Shown: positions 24,742-36,698 of the stretch, piece by piece
How positions within the stretch are numbered: the first letter of the stretch is position 1
How the letters are laid out: the number at the start of each line of letters is the position of its first letter
DNA from: Parietaria judaica
Taxonomy: Eukaryota > Streptophyta > Magnoliopsida > Rosales > Urticaceae
Assembly (NCBI GenBank): GCA_954871525.1
Contig: OX940869.1
Span: 14,439,001-14,503,000, forward strand
Length of the DNA stretch: 64,000 nucleotides
Direction: 5' to 3'
Translations under genes and position numbers: made by a program
The notes under the pieces: model-generated
Seen by the model: only the letters and a program-made list of their open reading frames with translations
What the model was told of the DNA's origin: nothing
Database searches by the model: none

Positions 24742-27456
24742 ACAAGATATTTTTATCCATTTGTAAAAGATTATGACAAGTCGTTGAATAAAGATGATGC
24801 TTATTATGATAATCTTATTATAGTTTCTGGTAGAGTAAAATAGAATGTTTGATCCTTAGTTCATAAAAGATGCAATTATGAATTATTATCACAACAGAGT
24901 CAATGTGAAGAAGAATTAATAATCATAATAAATGAACTTAAAATGTTTGTGACCTGATTAACTGGGTGGGAGCCCATTAATCGTACAAGGTCATTAATGT
25001 GACTAAGTGACAATCCTATTTTGGATTTTGTGTGTGTCACACTCACTAGAAGTGCATTAAGTATGAAGTGTCTTCATACTGGACTGGACCTGACTTAAAC
25101 TCCGGAAGTTATCATATAAGACCGTCACTGATAACTTGGAGTTGAGTTACTAGTAGATGATCAAATGGATATTCGATCTAAGTCCTGGGTGGTCTTGAGT
25201 CCGAGCTGCTGGCTTGATTGTTCTTTGATTTAACCGTTAAAGAACACAATATATTACCGTTGTTCCCAAAACTATTATTTTGGGAGCATGATAGTCGGCA
25301 GTAAGGGTAGCTTGGTCATAGACATGGGCATCACACAGCTCTCTTCAGAGTCATGATGATTCCCTTGATTGTCGGTGGTGATAAGTGAGAGGTACCCGTG
25401 CGCAACTTATGAATCAAAACCATAAGTGGGTCACTCATAATATTACTGACTGATTCAAGGATGAAAATGCAATGAGGGGCAAACGGTAGAAACCGCCTGC
25501 TCGTGTGTGGATCATCAAGTGAAAGATCAATAACCCGAATTTGATTGTATCAATGGACACCCTGCTGTAATAAAGGGAATAATATATACTGTATCACTAA
25601 AGAGTGCAGCCTCGGGTTTATAGTTGAATAACACCGAGGTTTGACGAACACCCTAGCAGTTCGTTGGAGCTTAAGTGATACGGGTCCATGGTCCCCAGGA
25701 TAGCTCCGTAACGGATGGTACGTACATGATAAAAACATTTGAAATGTTTTTAATATCATTTGGCAAGACTCATAAAACTAAAGTCTGTGACAGACATCAG
25801 ATAGTTTTATCAGTAGCGTGGCAAAAGTACCATATCTTGGTAACCGAAATTAACTGACAAACGAAATTACAATTTGGATTTATGTCAACATGAAAGTTGT
25901 TGGAAATTAAATTCTAAGAAATTTTGCTTTTGGAACTAAGTCGTTTCGACGTACGGTTTGTGATTTAGAGAATTTCTAAGTTTGTGATCGTTTCGGTAAA
26001 CTATGAAATTAAATCACATGTCGCGAATTTAAATGATGGTGTGTCACCATGACATTTGAATGTGTGATATTGAGATCAGAGAATATTAATATAATTTAAT
26101 TATTCGAATTTAATTATTAATATATTGTTTAATTATTCAATAATTAATAGATTTATATTAATATGTAAATAATATATTTTTATATATTATAGAGTGTAGA
26201 AATCGAATTATGCCTTCGAATGTGGAACAGTATGCATTCGAATCGATAGACTTTGGTATTTTCATAATTGCGGCAAAAGTACCAAATGTTTTGGTATTTG
26301 AGAAAAACCCTAAAATCAATTTAATCCATTGGATCAGTTATGATTTAATATCAACCGTTGGATTAGGATATTGATATATTCGAAATTAATAACTTGGTGA
26401 CCTAGTTTTGATTTTTAAATTTGATTAATTAATTATATCTGTTAGATCGGTCTAAGATTTAATCTTTACCGTCGGATTAGAAATTAATTAATTATATATT
26501 ATATATTATTTTTCGAATTATAGTTTGGGATAAATTCGAATTTGATTTTTATTAAATCTTTTAATATTTTATTTTATCCTAAACTAATTTGATCCATTAG
26601 ATCGGTTTAAAGATTTATCTCAACCGTTGGATCTAGATAATATGAATTCGAATTTTAGTATATATGTATATATATAATTCGAATTTTATAAAGATAAGAA
26701 GATAAGATTGGATTTTTTATTTTATCCAAATCTTTCTTATTTAATTAAATCCCTAATTAATTATATGCATTGGATAGATAAGATTAAATCTAGACCATTG
26801 GATTGATATAATTAATTATATTTAATATATAGAATTCAAAATTAGGGAGTGAATTTCTCTAATTCGGTTACAGTCTGAGCCTATAAATAGGAGGCTCATT
26901 CTACACATTTTTCAAACCTCTCCCCAGAGAAAAATTCGAACTCTCCCTCTCCTTCAGGGTCTGCGAATTTTCTCTCTGATCTCTTTTTCTGGTTCGGCTT
27001 AAGAGACTTAGTTGTCCGGAAGCTTAAAAAGAACCATCAGTTTAAATTTTGCGACGGAGTCCTGCCGGCGAAGCCCACGCTTCGGTACGAGGATTCCATG
27101 AGAATATCCTGGAAGATCACGGGAGTTTCCCTCAGCACCGGCAGAGCCCTGCCCGATTCAGAACGCGCAGCCGGAAGTCGTCATTAGAGGTACGACCTTA
27201 TGCATTGGGTTAATAAATGCAACCATTTACCGCTTTCTATTTATTTCCTACGATGACTAGATAATTAATAATGATTTATGAATATTAAATTACATAATAT
27301 TTATCAGATTTTGTTATATGGTTATTATCCGATATCTGGACCGTTGAACGAATAACAAGTTTTTCGACTTTAAAACAATTTTTTAAATGTTATCCGGACG
27401 GTCTGGAGGTATAATTCGTGATAATTTACACGAAATCCGAGACGTGATTCCCAACA
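24720..27456 (+). repeat. 3' LTR of the TR-GAG element
   Basis: Length is 2737 bp, with the same ends as the 5' LTR. It keeps a good TATA box (ctataaatagg at 26881). The sequence just before it (gattgaagaaaatgcc) is only a weak polypurine tract, as expected if gag was fused directly to the LTR by deletion. Confidence 0.93.
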
Positions 27457-27459
27457 GGA

Positions 27460-27646
27460 TTGGCTTCACAGTCATACCACCAAGTACGTCGGCGACGCTT
27501 GGAATACTCCATCCTTCAACGAGAATAAGCCAGTCATTTTCTTTGATGGCTTTTATGTAGATAGTCATTCCGGCCTTCCAGGAAGGATAATTCGAGCCAT
27601 CGAGTATTGGTGGTTGTTCAATTGCATCACTCTCTTTTGTTCCCAT
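27460..27646 (-). pseudogene. Older copia gag, N-terminal fragment (DUF4219-type)
   Basis: The ATG at 27646 opens MGTKESDAIEQPPILDGSNY, then PSWKAGMTIYIKA and VEGWSIP, the typical start of plant copia gag. The frame is cut at K-P-I by the right border of the nested element, and its continuation is at 19452 on the other side. Joining the two across the AATCC form of the duplicated target gives an open frame. The AATCT form gives a stop. Confidence 0.85.
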
Positions 27647-27711
27647 TTTGAAAATAGTCTTGTAGACCTTTCACGCTTTCTCTAAAACCAAAGCAAACAT
27701 TAAGCGTACCT

Positions 27712-28330
27712 GCTCTGATACCAATTGTTAAGACGTATTTTCGCGTTGCACATGTAATATGACGTTATGAACGTGGACGATAGGAATAAAGCGAGTGTGG
27801 AAAAGTAAAGGAACACCAATACTTTTTGGTAACGCAATTCGAACTTATGGTCACTACTTATGCGGGCACTCACCCAGATTAATCAACCAAGAGTTACAAG
27901 CGATTATTACAAACAGTAAATCATATGGACCCAAAGCATACAAAGGAAACTCCCCCTTGTTGTCACGCCAACAGCTTTGACATCCAGCACGTGAACTGTT
28001 GATGAAATGCAAGATCCCCTTGCAAACAATCAGCTACGAACATCCCGTCCTTCTTCACTTCACTCGTGAATGCTGATTGACTTTTCTCGAAGGTTTTTGA
28101 GATTTTCTCTGTAAGTGCTATCGAAATTAGACCTCAATAGCTGGGACTTACATGAGTTTTTCTAATCATATCTTCATGTCTTGATGACAAAATAAGCTCC
28201 TTGATACTCTCCAATCATAGGAATCGCGGGCAATCTTCATCACTTAATCCAGCACATAATTCCTCAATCAATGCAGGGAGAGATTGGCTCAATCATTCCT
28301 TGATTGAGGCGACTTGATAACTTTCTTGAA
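27712..28330 (-). repeat. Primer-binding site and 5' LTR of the older minus-strand copia element
   Basis: GCTCTGATACCA (27712-27723) is the reverse complement of the initiator tRNA-Met primer site. Two bases further, TGTTAAGACG (27726) is the edge of an LTR that extends upward. Its outer border was not found and 28330 is only a nominal end. It is a different family from the LTR at 13929-14450. Confidence 0.65.
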
Positions 28331-28535
28331 ATATCTACCAGTTGTCATGGCATCAAGGACGTCAATACTTTCCATAAATAGACAAATCGAAATCATGAAT
28401 AATTAAATACTCAATAAACGAAATTCATGTTTCAACATAAAGAAAAAAGAAAATGATTATTATAAACCAGGTATTTATTATAATAATCTATTAAAATATG
28501 TATGTTTGCCGAAGGAGAATATAATGGCATGGAAT

Positions 28536-29578
28536 CACTGCCGGCCCTGCCCTGAGGGTAGGCGAGGGAGGCGCCGGCCTAGGGCCCCCGACCTCAAAGG
28601 GCCCCATCGTCGACAATCGATCGTAAAAAATATATATATCGGCATGGTTGAGTTCAAAGAATTTTTTGTAACTGCAACATTAAAAAGATAGATGATACAG
28701 GGAAGACGAAGAATTAGTACATTGATAACTGAAAATATAGGGCCCACTACACTATCTCTCTTCATTTACTTCCTTATTTAGTTTCTAATCCAAATCATCA
28801 ATTATACATTAAATATCAAAGTTGGAATTAGTGGGACCCACTTTTGTTTTTTTTTTTTATTTCGACATATATTATTAATTTATTAGTAATCTATTAATAA
28901 TTTACACTGTATCTAATATTTTACGTTATTTGTGAATTAATTTTTTTAGTGATGTATTTTTTATAATATTTTAAATTACAACCGAACTAATTATATTGGG
29001 AAACTTCATAAAATGACATTCAAAACACCACATATTTTTTTATTACACCTCAAGTTTTCATAATTCTCAAAATAACCTTTTCAAATACCAAAATACTAAA
29101 ATACCTATAATATTGTCCATTTTTCAGGACGTATTAATCCTGAAAAATAGACATATATCGTCTTAAAAAATGGAAAATATTAGGGGTATTTTGGTATATA
29201 AAATTTGAAAAAGGTTATTTTGAGAATTATGAAAACTTGAGGGTTAGTAAAAAATATATGGTGTTTTGAAGGTCATTTTATGAAGTTTCTCATATTATAT
29301 TTTGATCAATACCTATCAGGCTATCATTTAACTTAATTTTTTTTTCTTGTTTTTACTCTATTTATCGTTTTTTTTTTCTTTCTATTTTAGAACCCAATCA
29401 TGAATTAAAATCTAAAGTTTTGAGATAAACTTGAAATATTAATTTATAAACTTCTCATTTTCATATTATAATAAAAAGATATTTTTATTTTATTTTAATG
29501 ATATATATATTATATCTTTTGTTAGGGGCCCCAATATTTTTCTCGCCTAGGGCCCCGGTAATGTCAGGGCCGGCCCTG
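28536..29578. mobile_element. Non-autonomous hAT element (1.04 kb)
   Basis: The left end CACTGCCGGCCCTG (28536-28549) and right end CAGGGCCGGCCCTG (29565-29578) match at 12 of 14 positions as inverted repeats. Inside them, 'gcctagggcccc' and related GC-rich text is also inverted. Flanks are CATGGAAT (28528-28535) and CCTGGAAT (29579-29586), an 8-bp target duplication with one change. There is no transposase. A foldback insertion lies inside. Confidence 0.82.
29000..29289. mobile_element. Foldback MITE nested in the hAT element
   Basis: The arms GAAACTTCATAAAATGAC (29000) and GTCATTTTATGAAGTTTC (to 29289) are inverted repeats extending about 100 bp or more, including 'caagttttcataattctcaa' and its complement. 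The target duplication is not clear. Confidence 0.75.
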
Positions 29579-29586
29579 CCTGGAAT

Positions 29587-30528
29587 GATGCATGGAGGTT
29601 CGTATTCAAAGCTTTTCTTGAAGAAAAAGAAAAGAACAAGATGTAAATAAAGCTAATAAATAAATGTATGGACCAATGGAAGTCAAACAAGTGCTTATTA
29701 TTGATATGATAACTAGAAAAATTGGAAGGAATATATGATTTTTCTAATCAAAAGTTATCATTAATTATCTGATTAGTTGCTTTAATATAATGCTCAACAC
29801 ATAAAGTGTGACAGATAAGTACAATTAGCTTGTAATTAACAAATATTCTCTGAACTACTAATTTAGAGCAAGTCTTCGTGTTTCTAGAGCCATTTTGAGA
29901 GACGCTCATGCATATAGCTAAACTTGTCGGAACTCGATTTAGTATAATACCTAAATGTACCGTTTATAGTATGAAAGCGAACATTATTACTGCAGCCAAT
30001 GAAGACTGGGAAAAACACGAACAAGTTCAAATTGAGATCCGCACAAAATAAATGAAAATCGGATATCAAGATCAAAGTATTGGTTGGGGAGAAAATGCTA
30101 GGGTTTTATTTTAAACAAGTCTAATAGCAATCATCCCACAAAAGAGTTTAAATAGTCTGGTCGCAATTGACCTAATTTAAAACGACATCTAAAAACAAAA
30201 AGGAAGAACAAGAAGAAAAAAAAACGCAAAAAAAAAATAAAAATGCTTCCAGGGCATTAAAGTAAAAAATCAGGACGATCGAAGCTTTAAGGCACATAGC
30301 TACCATCTCCAGCTTTGATTTGATTATTAAAAAAATACTCAAACTAACACTCAGCCAAAAGTATGACCTCTAAAGATCATGCTCAGTGCGAACGCCTCTC
30401 AAAACACTTAACAACCGTCAATGTTTGCTCCTCGTCACAAAGGAACTAAATATACCGTTTATATGTTGTCATTAACAAATGTTTGCCGTTTCCCGATGCT
30501 TTTTTATTTTTCAAATTAAGGTAAACAA
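29587..30528. other. Intergenic DNA with a segment shared with 37.5 kb
   Basis: No gene was seen. The part at 30195-30304 is a diverged direct copy of 37535-37637 (shared text includes 'agggcattaaa' and 'cgaagctttaag'). The 25-mer at 30384-30408 recurs inverted at 37683-37707. Confidence 0.65.
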
Positions 30529-32688
30529 TGTTAGTTGTATCTGCGTATCTAGATCTCAAAGATCTCCGCCGACTTCTAATTAATTAGAATTTCAGATAAA
30601 GTATACGGTTTGACCTTTAAAAATTATTTTTCTGGGTTAGAGTCACATACCAATAACCCAGTCAAAGCCGTCTTGTACAATATCAATCAAATTAATTGTC
30701 CCGATTGAGATGAATTAATTATTTTAATTTCTCCAACGAATAGATTTTAATACCGAGCGATGAGTATAAGCAAATAAAAAACGTAATCAATAAACATAGA
30801 AAATCGTGTACCTTTTTCTTGGAGGTTTCTTGACACGATTCTTGATTCTTGAAAATCTTCTGACTCCGATCTTTAGTGATTTGCGATATTCTGTGGGGAA
30901 GAATATCCAGAAGCCTTCCGATGTATTCTCCGGGACTACGTCGCGGGGATGTGTGGGCTCCCACTGGATAAAACACTAAAACCCTAATCGAGAAACCTTG
31001 AGGGAATAAACCCTAGGGAAATTGCCTAAAACCAAGAGAGAAAGAGAGAGAGATTTCGAAAATTCTCAATGAGAATGAGTGTGTCTATTTGGTTTTAGGG
31101 TCTCTCTATTGGAAAAACCCTAACCAACTTAGTGAAAATCTCTCAACCAATTTGAGAGATTTACTCAAACCATTTTGGAGATATTCACTCAAAGATTTGA
31201 TTTAAATCAAATAAAGAATAAATCCAAAATAAATCTTTTCTGATAAACCCTAAAAGATTTGATAAGATTCAAATCTTTGTTTTCCAAGATTTAATTTATT
31301 GAAATCGAAAACTATACATATATATAATTCGATTTTCATTATTTTCTCTTATTAAATATATATATGATATAAATACCTATATTTAATTTCTCTAATTTCG
31401 ATTTAAATAACAGTGTCAATTTTAGTCAAGGACGAAAAACTATTATTATCATAAATCTTAAACCGTAAGTCCGATTGACACGATTCAAAAAGATATTTGT
31501 ATCAGAATTTAATTTCCCACATTCCTGGGAATGTCGTAGGATCAAATTCATACATATTTTTCAGTTTTAACTGGCATACCAAACTTTGGTACTTTTACCA
31601 CTATTTAGGGTAATCAGTAATTTGTGAATAAACTATCACAAATTAAACCTGATTTGAAATTATCCTATTCAAATGACACATTTGAATATTATTTGCGATG
31701 TCATCCTTATGGAGCTACAAAGGGGGACTAATGGACGTACACACTCTAGCTACGGTAAAAGTGTAGGATTTTACCAACCTCGATTACATTCCATTATAGC
31801 TCTCGGCTAAACTCTCAAGTGTGTATGATATTTATCTTCCTGAACACAGGTGTCCATTGATTTAATCAGATATGTGGTATAATAGGTTTTCGTGTTATTA
31901 TGATACTCAACAAGAGGGTATCGATGTTTCCGTACTGCCCTCTTGATGACACCATCTTATTTTTATGATTCATACAAACCACTCACGCAGAAGATGATGA
32001 ATCTAATAAGCTAATCATGAGTGCTTGTTTGTTTCTATAGAAACACAATAAGAATATCATAGAGATATTGTCCATATCTGCCGTTATGCAACTTATCCCG
32101 GTCAATCGTCTAATCTCAAAATAACGGTTGTGGGAGTACTAAATGTACTCTGTAACTATTATTTCAAAGATTATGTAAACCAAACCGTATAAGTTCATAA
32201 TGCTCAGGACTTCAATCTACTCCTATCTGATCATCTAAGTGACTCTATCGTAATATCATCAGTGACGGTCTTAATTGATGATATCTGATTTGAGTCTTGT
32301 CCGTCCAATATGAAGACACTTCATACTTGATAAACTTAATAGTGCAAGGACCATACTATGATCCGGTAATAGATAATCACATAATGTGATTAAGTTTATC
32401 AATGATCTTTCAAGCCTTGGAAATTCCCATTTCCAATCTAGACCATGGACCGTTTAAGTTCCTTAACCGTGATAGTCAAACCTCCTCACAATAGACTACT
32501 TGTGATGACTAAACACGATAGCAATTTAAAGAACTATGGATAAACATTCATTTTATATTGGCTATTTATAATCCGAAGATAACTATATGGGATAACTTTA
32601 ATAAGCTTTATTCATTCTTAGGTTCGATCATGATCTTATACAAGTGAGATTAACATCTGAATAGAGGGCATATAAAATATGTCCAACA
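30529..32688 (-). mobile_element. Solo LTR, 2.16 kb, with exact target duplication AACAA
   Basis: On the minus strand it starts TGTTGGACATATTTTATATG (32688) and ends GATACAACTAACA (30529). AACAA flanks both sides (30524-30528 and 32689-32693). No interior sequence remains. Its first ten bases equal those of the TR-GAG LTR, and short modules recur in the same order (tgaagtgtcttcatact-like, accgtcactgat, ggtaaaagtaccaaa). The two are therefore relatives within one large LTR group but too diverged to be the same family. Confidence 0.88.
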
Positions 32689-32693
32689 AACAA

Positions 32694-33179
32694 TGTTGTG
32701 TTTAATTTAGGTAATTAACTGTTGTGTTCGCTTGTACAATGTTTCTTTATTTTATCGTTCTTTTCATATTCCCACATCCTTGTCATATCTTGATTTTAAT
32801 TTATCCTTTTTTTCCTCTATTTTTAATTTTGTTTCCGTATATTTATCGATTGTCCCCATTTTCACCCATATTGTTGGCTATATTTCTTCCATTTTATATT
32901 TATCATCGTATCATTATCCATTGTAACATTTCTATTTTTCTTGTCTTATTTATTCCCTAACTATTTATTTATGTTTTCATACTGTTAACATCGTTGATCT
33001 TTACTCCATTTCTGTCGTTTTTTCCTAACAATTTTTTTTTCGTGTTTCTTATAATATTTTATTACACATTTTTTAATGTTTTTTTTTTTACATTATGTCT
33101 ATCTCCCCGTCGATACTGTTTCCTTACCTTATTGCTTCTCTATTTTATAAGTTGTAATTACTTATTTCTCAATTGATAT
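32694..33179. other. T-rich intergenic DNA
   Basis: A pyrimidine-rich stretch. Its long frames simply translate T-rich sequence. Nothing else was seen. Confidence 0.6.
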
Positions 33180-36100
33180 TTGTTGGGGTAAAAGTCGTTT
33201 GTCAACAGTCACGGCGTCGCACGTGGGAGTGTTGGACTTTTGGGGATCCGACCACCGGGCCCTCCTTGTTCATACGGCGGACAAACCTCTTGCCACCACG
33301 GGCAATGCGGGCTATAGGAAACGGTGGGCCTTTAAACCGGGATTGCTCATGGATGAAAAATTGTGAGCTGGTTGTGCGGGAATCATGGCCGGCTGATTCG
33401 GGAGGGGTAGACGTTGGGGATTGTTGTTCGGGTCTTACCAATTGTAGAGATGCTCTCCGTGAGTGGGCTCAGAATTCTTTTGGCATAGAGAGAGACGGAT
33501 TCGGGCTCTTACGACGTGCTTAGAATAGATCAATAATTCGGTCTTTTTTATAGCTAACTACAAAGAATCCAAGTGGGTTGGATCCAAACTTGAATCGCTA
33601 ATCATGGTTTAAGAGAATTATTGGAAACATAGAGCCCGAGCGGATTGGCTCAAATGAGGTGACAAAAATTTGGCCTACTTCCAGTCGCAAGCGGTTCGTA
33701 GGATGTCCCAAAACGCTATTCACGGTGTCCACAACGAGCTTGGAGAATGGTCGCGGAGGAGCAGGAGGTCCGGGCCGTCTTCGAAAGGTACTTCTAGGAA
33801 ATTTTGTATCAAACGGTGCATCTGAAGATGACTTTTGTACAATCACCCGTGAGGACGTGAGCTCAATATCGGAGGTGCAACAAGCATTTACGTGAGAGGA
33901 GTTCTCCGGAAAGGAGGTGGATAAAGCCATCCTTTCCATGGGACATTGGAAGGCTTCGGGCCCTGATGGTTTTCATGTTATTTTCTTCTAAAACTTTTGG
34001 AGAATTGTGGGTTCAAAAGTTCGCAAGAAATGCATGGACATTCTCAATGGAAGAGCTAGTACGAGATCTTGGAACGCCACCAACTTAGTTCTCATTCCCA
34101 AAGTCAAGAATCCAAAGCATATTAAGTACTTTCGTTCCATTAGCCTTTGTAACGTCCTCCTTAAGATTGTTACGAAGGTTGTGGCTAAGCGGATTAAGGG
34201 CGCCCTCTCCTACGTCATATCCGAAGCTCAAAGTGCCTTCGTCCCCGGTAGGCTCATTACGGATAATGCCGCTATTGCCTTTGAAATTTTTCACTCTCTC
34301 AAAACAAATGCCAAAAACAAAAATGGTGCGTTGGCTTTAAAGCTTGATATGATCAAGGCTTATGATTGGGTGGAATGGGGGTTTGTTTTGGCTTTGTTAA
34401 AAAGGATGAGGTTCGGGGCAAGGATAATTAATGTAGTCCGGGTTTGAATCTCCACCCCGGTGTTCTTCGTGGTCATCAATGGAAGGATATGATGATTGTT
34501 TTCTCCAACGAGAGAGCTTAGGTAAGGATGTCATCTTTCCCCGTACCTTTTACTTGTCTGCACGGCATGAATTTCAGCCCTCATATGTGGACAAGAACGC
34601 TTGGGCCTTCTCCGTGGATACCATTTCCGACCTGTGGCCCCCTCTCTCACTCGCCTTCTTTTTGCGAATGATAACATCATTTTTTGTGAAGCTAGTGACG
34701 GGTGTTGTATGCGATTAGCTCCACTCTTGTAGATTATGAAAAAGGTTTGGGGCAAGTTGTCAATATGGATAAATAGATGATGTGTTGCTCGAGAAACATT
34801 TCGGAGGAAGCGGCGACCCACTTCTCTAGGCTTCTTTACAATCTCGTGGTGAAGGACCATGAGTCATATTATGGCCTACCAACCCACGTCGGGATAATTA
34901 AAGTGGTGTATTTAACAAGCTTACAAAGAAGGTTCACAAATTTCTCCGGAAATCGAAGGCTATGATGTTTTCAGCGAGGGGTCATGAGGTCCTTGTCAAA
35001 GCGGTTATTAAAGAAATGCTGACATACACCATGAGCTTTTTTAGAATCCCTACCACTACCATCAATGAGCTCCATCGTTTCATCGCCCGATTTTGGTGGG
35101 GTGGCATAGACGACAAAAAGAAAATCCATTGGAAAAGATAAGAACTTCTTGCTAAGACAAAAGATGAATGTGGTATTGGGTTTAAATACCTTGGTGATTT
35201 TAACCGGGCTCTTGTGGGCTGACTCACTTGGAAAATTATCCAACACCTGGAGTGCTAGATGGCTAGAATTATCAAAGCGAAGTACTTCCCAAACTTCTCG
35301 GTGTTGGATGTGAAATGCAAACCCTACTTCTCCTTTCTAGGCAAGAGTATTTGTTGGGGGCGAGACTTTGTCCGTTGATGTCATAGATGGCAAGTCAGGG
35401 AAGGAAACATTCATGACTGGCTTTTATGGCGGCCACAAAGGAACCGAAGGATGGGTACCCATGGAGAGTGACCCATTTTATTATGGAGGGGAAGTGGAAC
35501 CGGAACCTTGTCACGACCGTGATGAAACAATATGACACCAAAGCAATTTTTAGAATACCTTTGGGAGATTCGAGGTACCATGACCAGTGAGTGTGGCAAT
35601 TCGAGGAGGAAGCAAATTACACCGTCCGATCAGGATATTAACTTGCAAGATCGGAAGTCTGTGGGGGCCATCGTGTTCCGCTTTCACGGATCCGAGATGG
35701 TAGAATAAATTATGGGTGATTTAAATCCCGCCCAAAGTCAAACAATTGATTTGGCGAGTGTGATTCGAGGCCTTCCCGACACACGGTGCGCTTCGTGGCC
35801 GAGGTGTGGATTGTCTTCCTTTTTGTAGGTTTTGTGGTGCTTTGCCGGACGATGCCCTCCACGCGGTGTGGGGATGCGCGAGGGCTAAAGAATTGTGGGG
35901 AAGCTCGTCTCTAGGACAATGGGTGGAGAATACGGGTCCGGTGCCATTTCGAGAGCTTTGCTTATGGGCTCTCGAAGGACTTTTTACGCCGGATTTCAAA
36001 CTTTTTTGTGGACTCATATGGGCATCTTAGACCGACCGGAACAAGAGGATCTTCGAACACTACACCAAACTGCCCGAGGTATGGATTGATAAAGTGTTTA

Positions 36101-36698
36101 GTTGGTTTCCGAGCTTCAAAATTTGCGTTTGAAATACGGAATCAAACCCGGGGAACGAACCGGTGAACCAAACCGCATGGATAGGGGCTAACAATTGTGA
36201 GCTCAAACTAAATGTTGATGCGGCTTGGGATGCGAGGACGGGCCAAGCAGTTGTTGGTGAGGTGGCGCGGGACCACCGTGGAAATGTCATCGAGATGACA
36301 ACCTGATTGCTCGAATGCCCAGACTAGGCCTTGACGGCCAATGGTATAACCATCCAACACGAATTGGAGTTCGTTTGGACTCGGGGCTGGTCCATCTTGG
36401 AGATCGAATCTGATTGTCTCCGGGAAACTCGCCTCGTCAATGAAGTATATCTTAACAACATCCAAGATCCAATTATCGCGAACATCGGCACGTTGTCGAG
36501 ATCGGTTGGCATGCCGGGTGGGTTCCGTTGGACACCTAGGAGCTGTAACAGGGATGCTAATTGCCTAGCAAGACCCGACTGTACGTCTTATCATCGGATT
36601 TTTGTTCGGTTTCCTGTCCTACATGGCTTGTAAACACTATTAAAGTGGATTTCATACCCTGATTTCAATGAATGAATCTGTTTCCATATAAAAAAAAA
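33180..36698 (+). pseudogene. L1-type LINE remnant, 5'-truncated and inactive
   Basis: Fragments in several plus-strand frames follow plant L1 order. The end of the endonuclease comes first (LDFWGSDHRALLV near 33237), then the RT entry motif (ILSMGHWKASGPDGF near 33926). RT follows at 34007-34447 (NLVLIPKVKNP, ISEAQSAFVPGRLITDN, ALKLDMIKAYDWVEW). The polymerase box reads LFAND (34658-34672) where F/Y-A-D-D is needed. A zf-RVT (FCRFCGALPDDALHAVWGC near 35822) and an RNase H remnant (LNVDAAWD near 36205) close it. An A run at 36690-36698 marks the 3' end. Frameshifts and stops are frequent. The 5' border is approximate and no target duplication was found. Confidence 0.88.

Larger units (their letters stand above)
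19453..27456 (+). mobile_element. 8.0 kb non-autonomous gag-only LTR retrotransposon (TR-GAG type)
   Basis: Two direct LTRs (19453-22194 and 24720-27456) begin TGTTGGACAT and end GATTCCCAACA. The interior of only 2.5 kb holds a primer-binding site, a long untranslated leader and a copia-type gag, with no protease, integrase or RT. Flanks are AGATT (19448-19452) and GGATT (27457-27461), a target duplication with one change. It sits in the gag of an older minus-strand copia element. The LTRs have diverged visibly by many substitutions and small indels, so it is not a very recent insertion. Movement would need pol from a relative. Confidence 0.9.

Noticed and set aside
13929..28330. Reading the LTR at 13929 and the LTR at 27726 as the two ends of one large copia element
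   Set aside because: Their sequences differ throughout, and the same gag region occurs in both remnants, so they are separate elements.
33598..33939. 113-codon minus-strand frame
   Set aside because: It is antisense to the LINE remnant, with no recognisable features.
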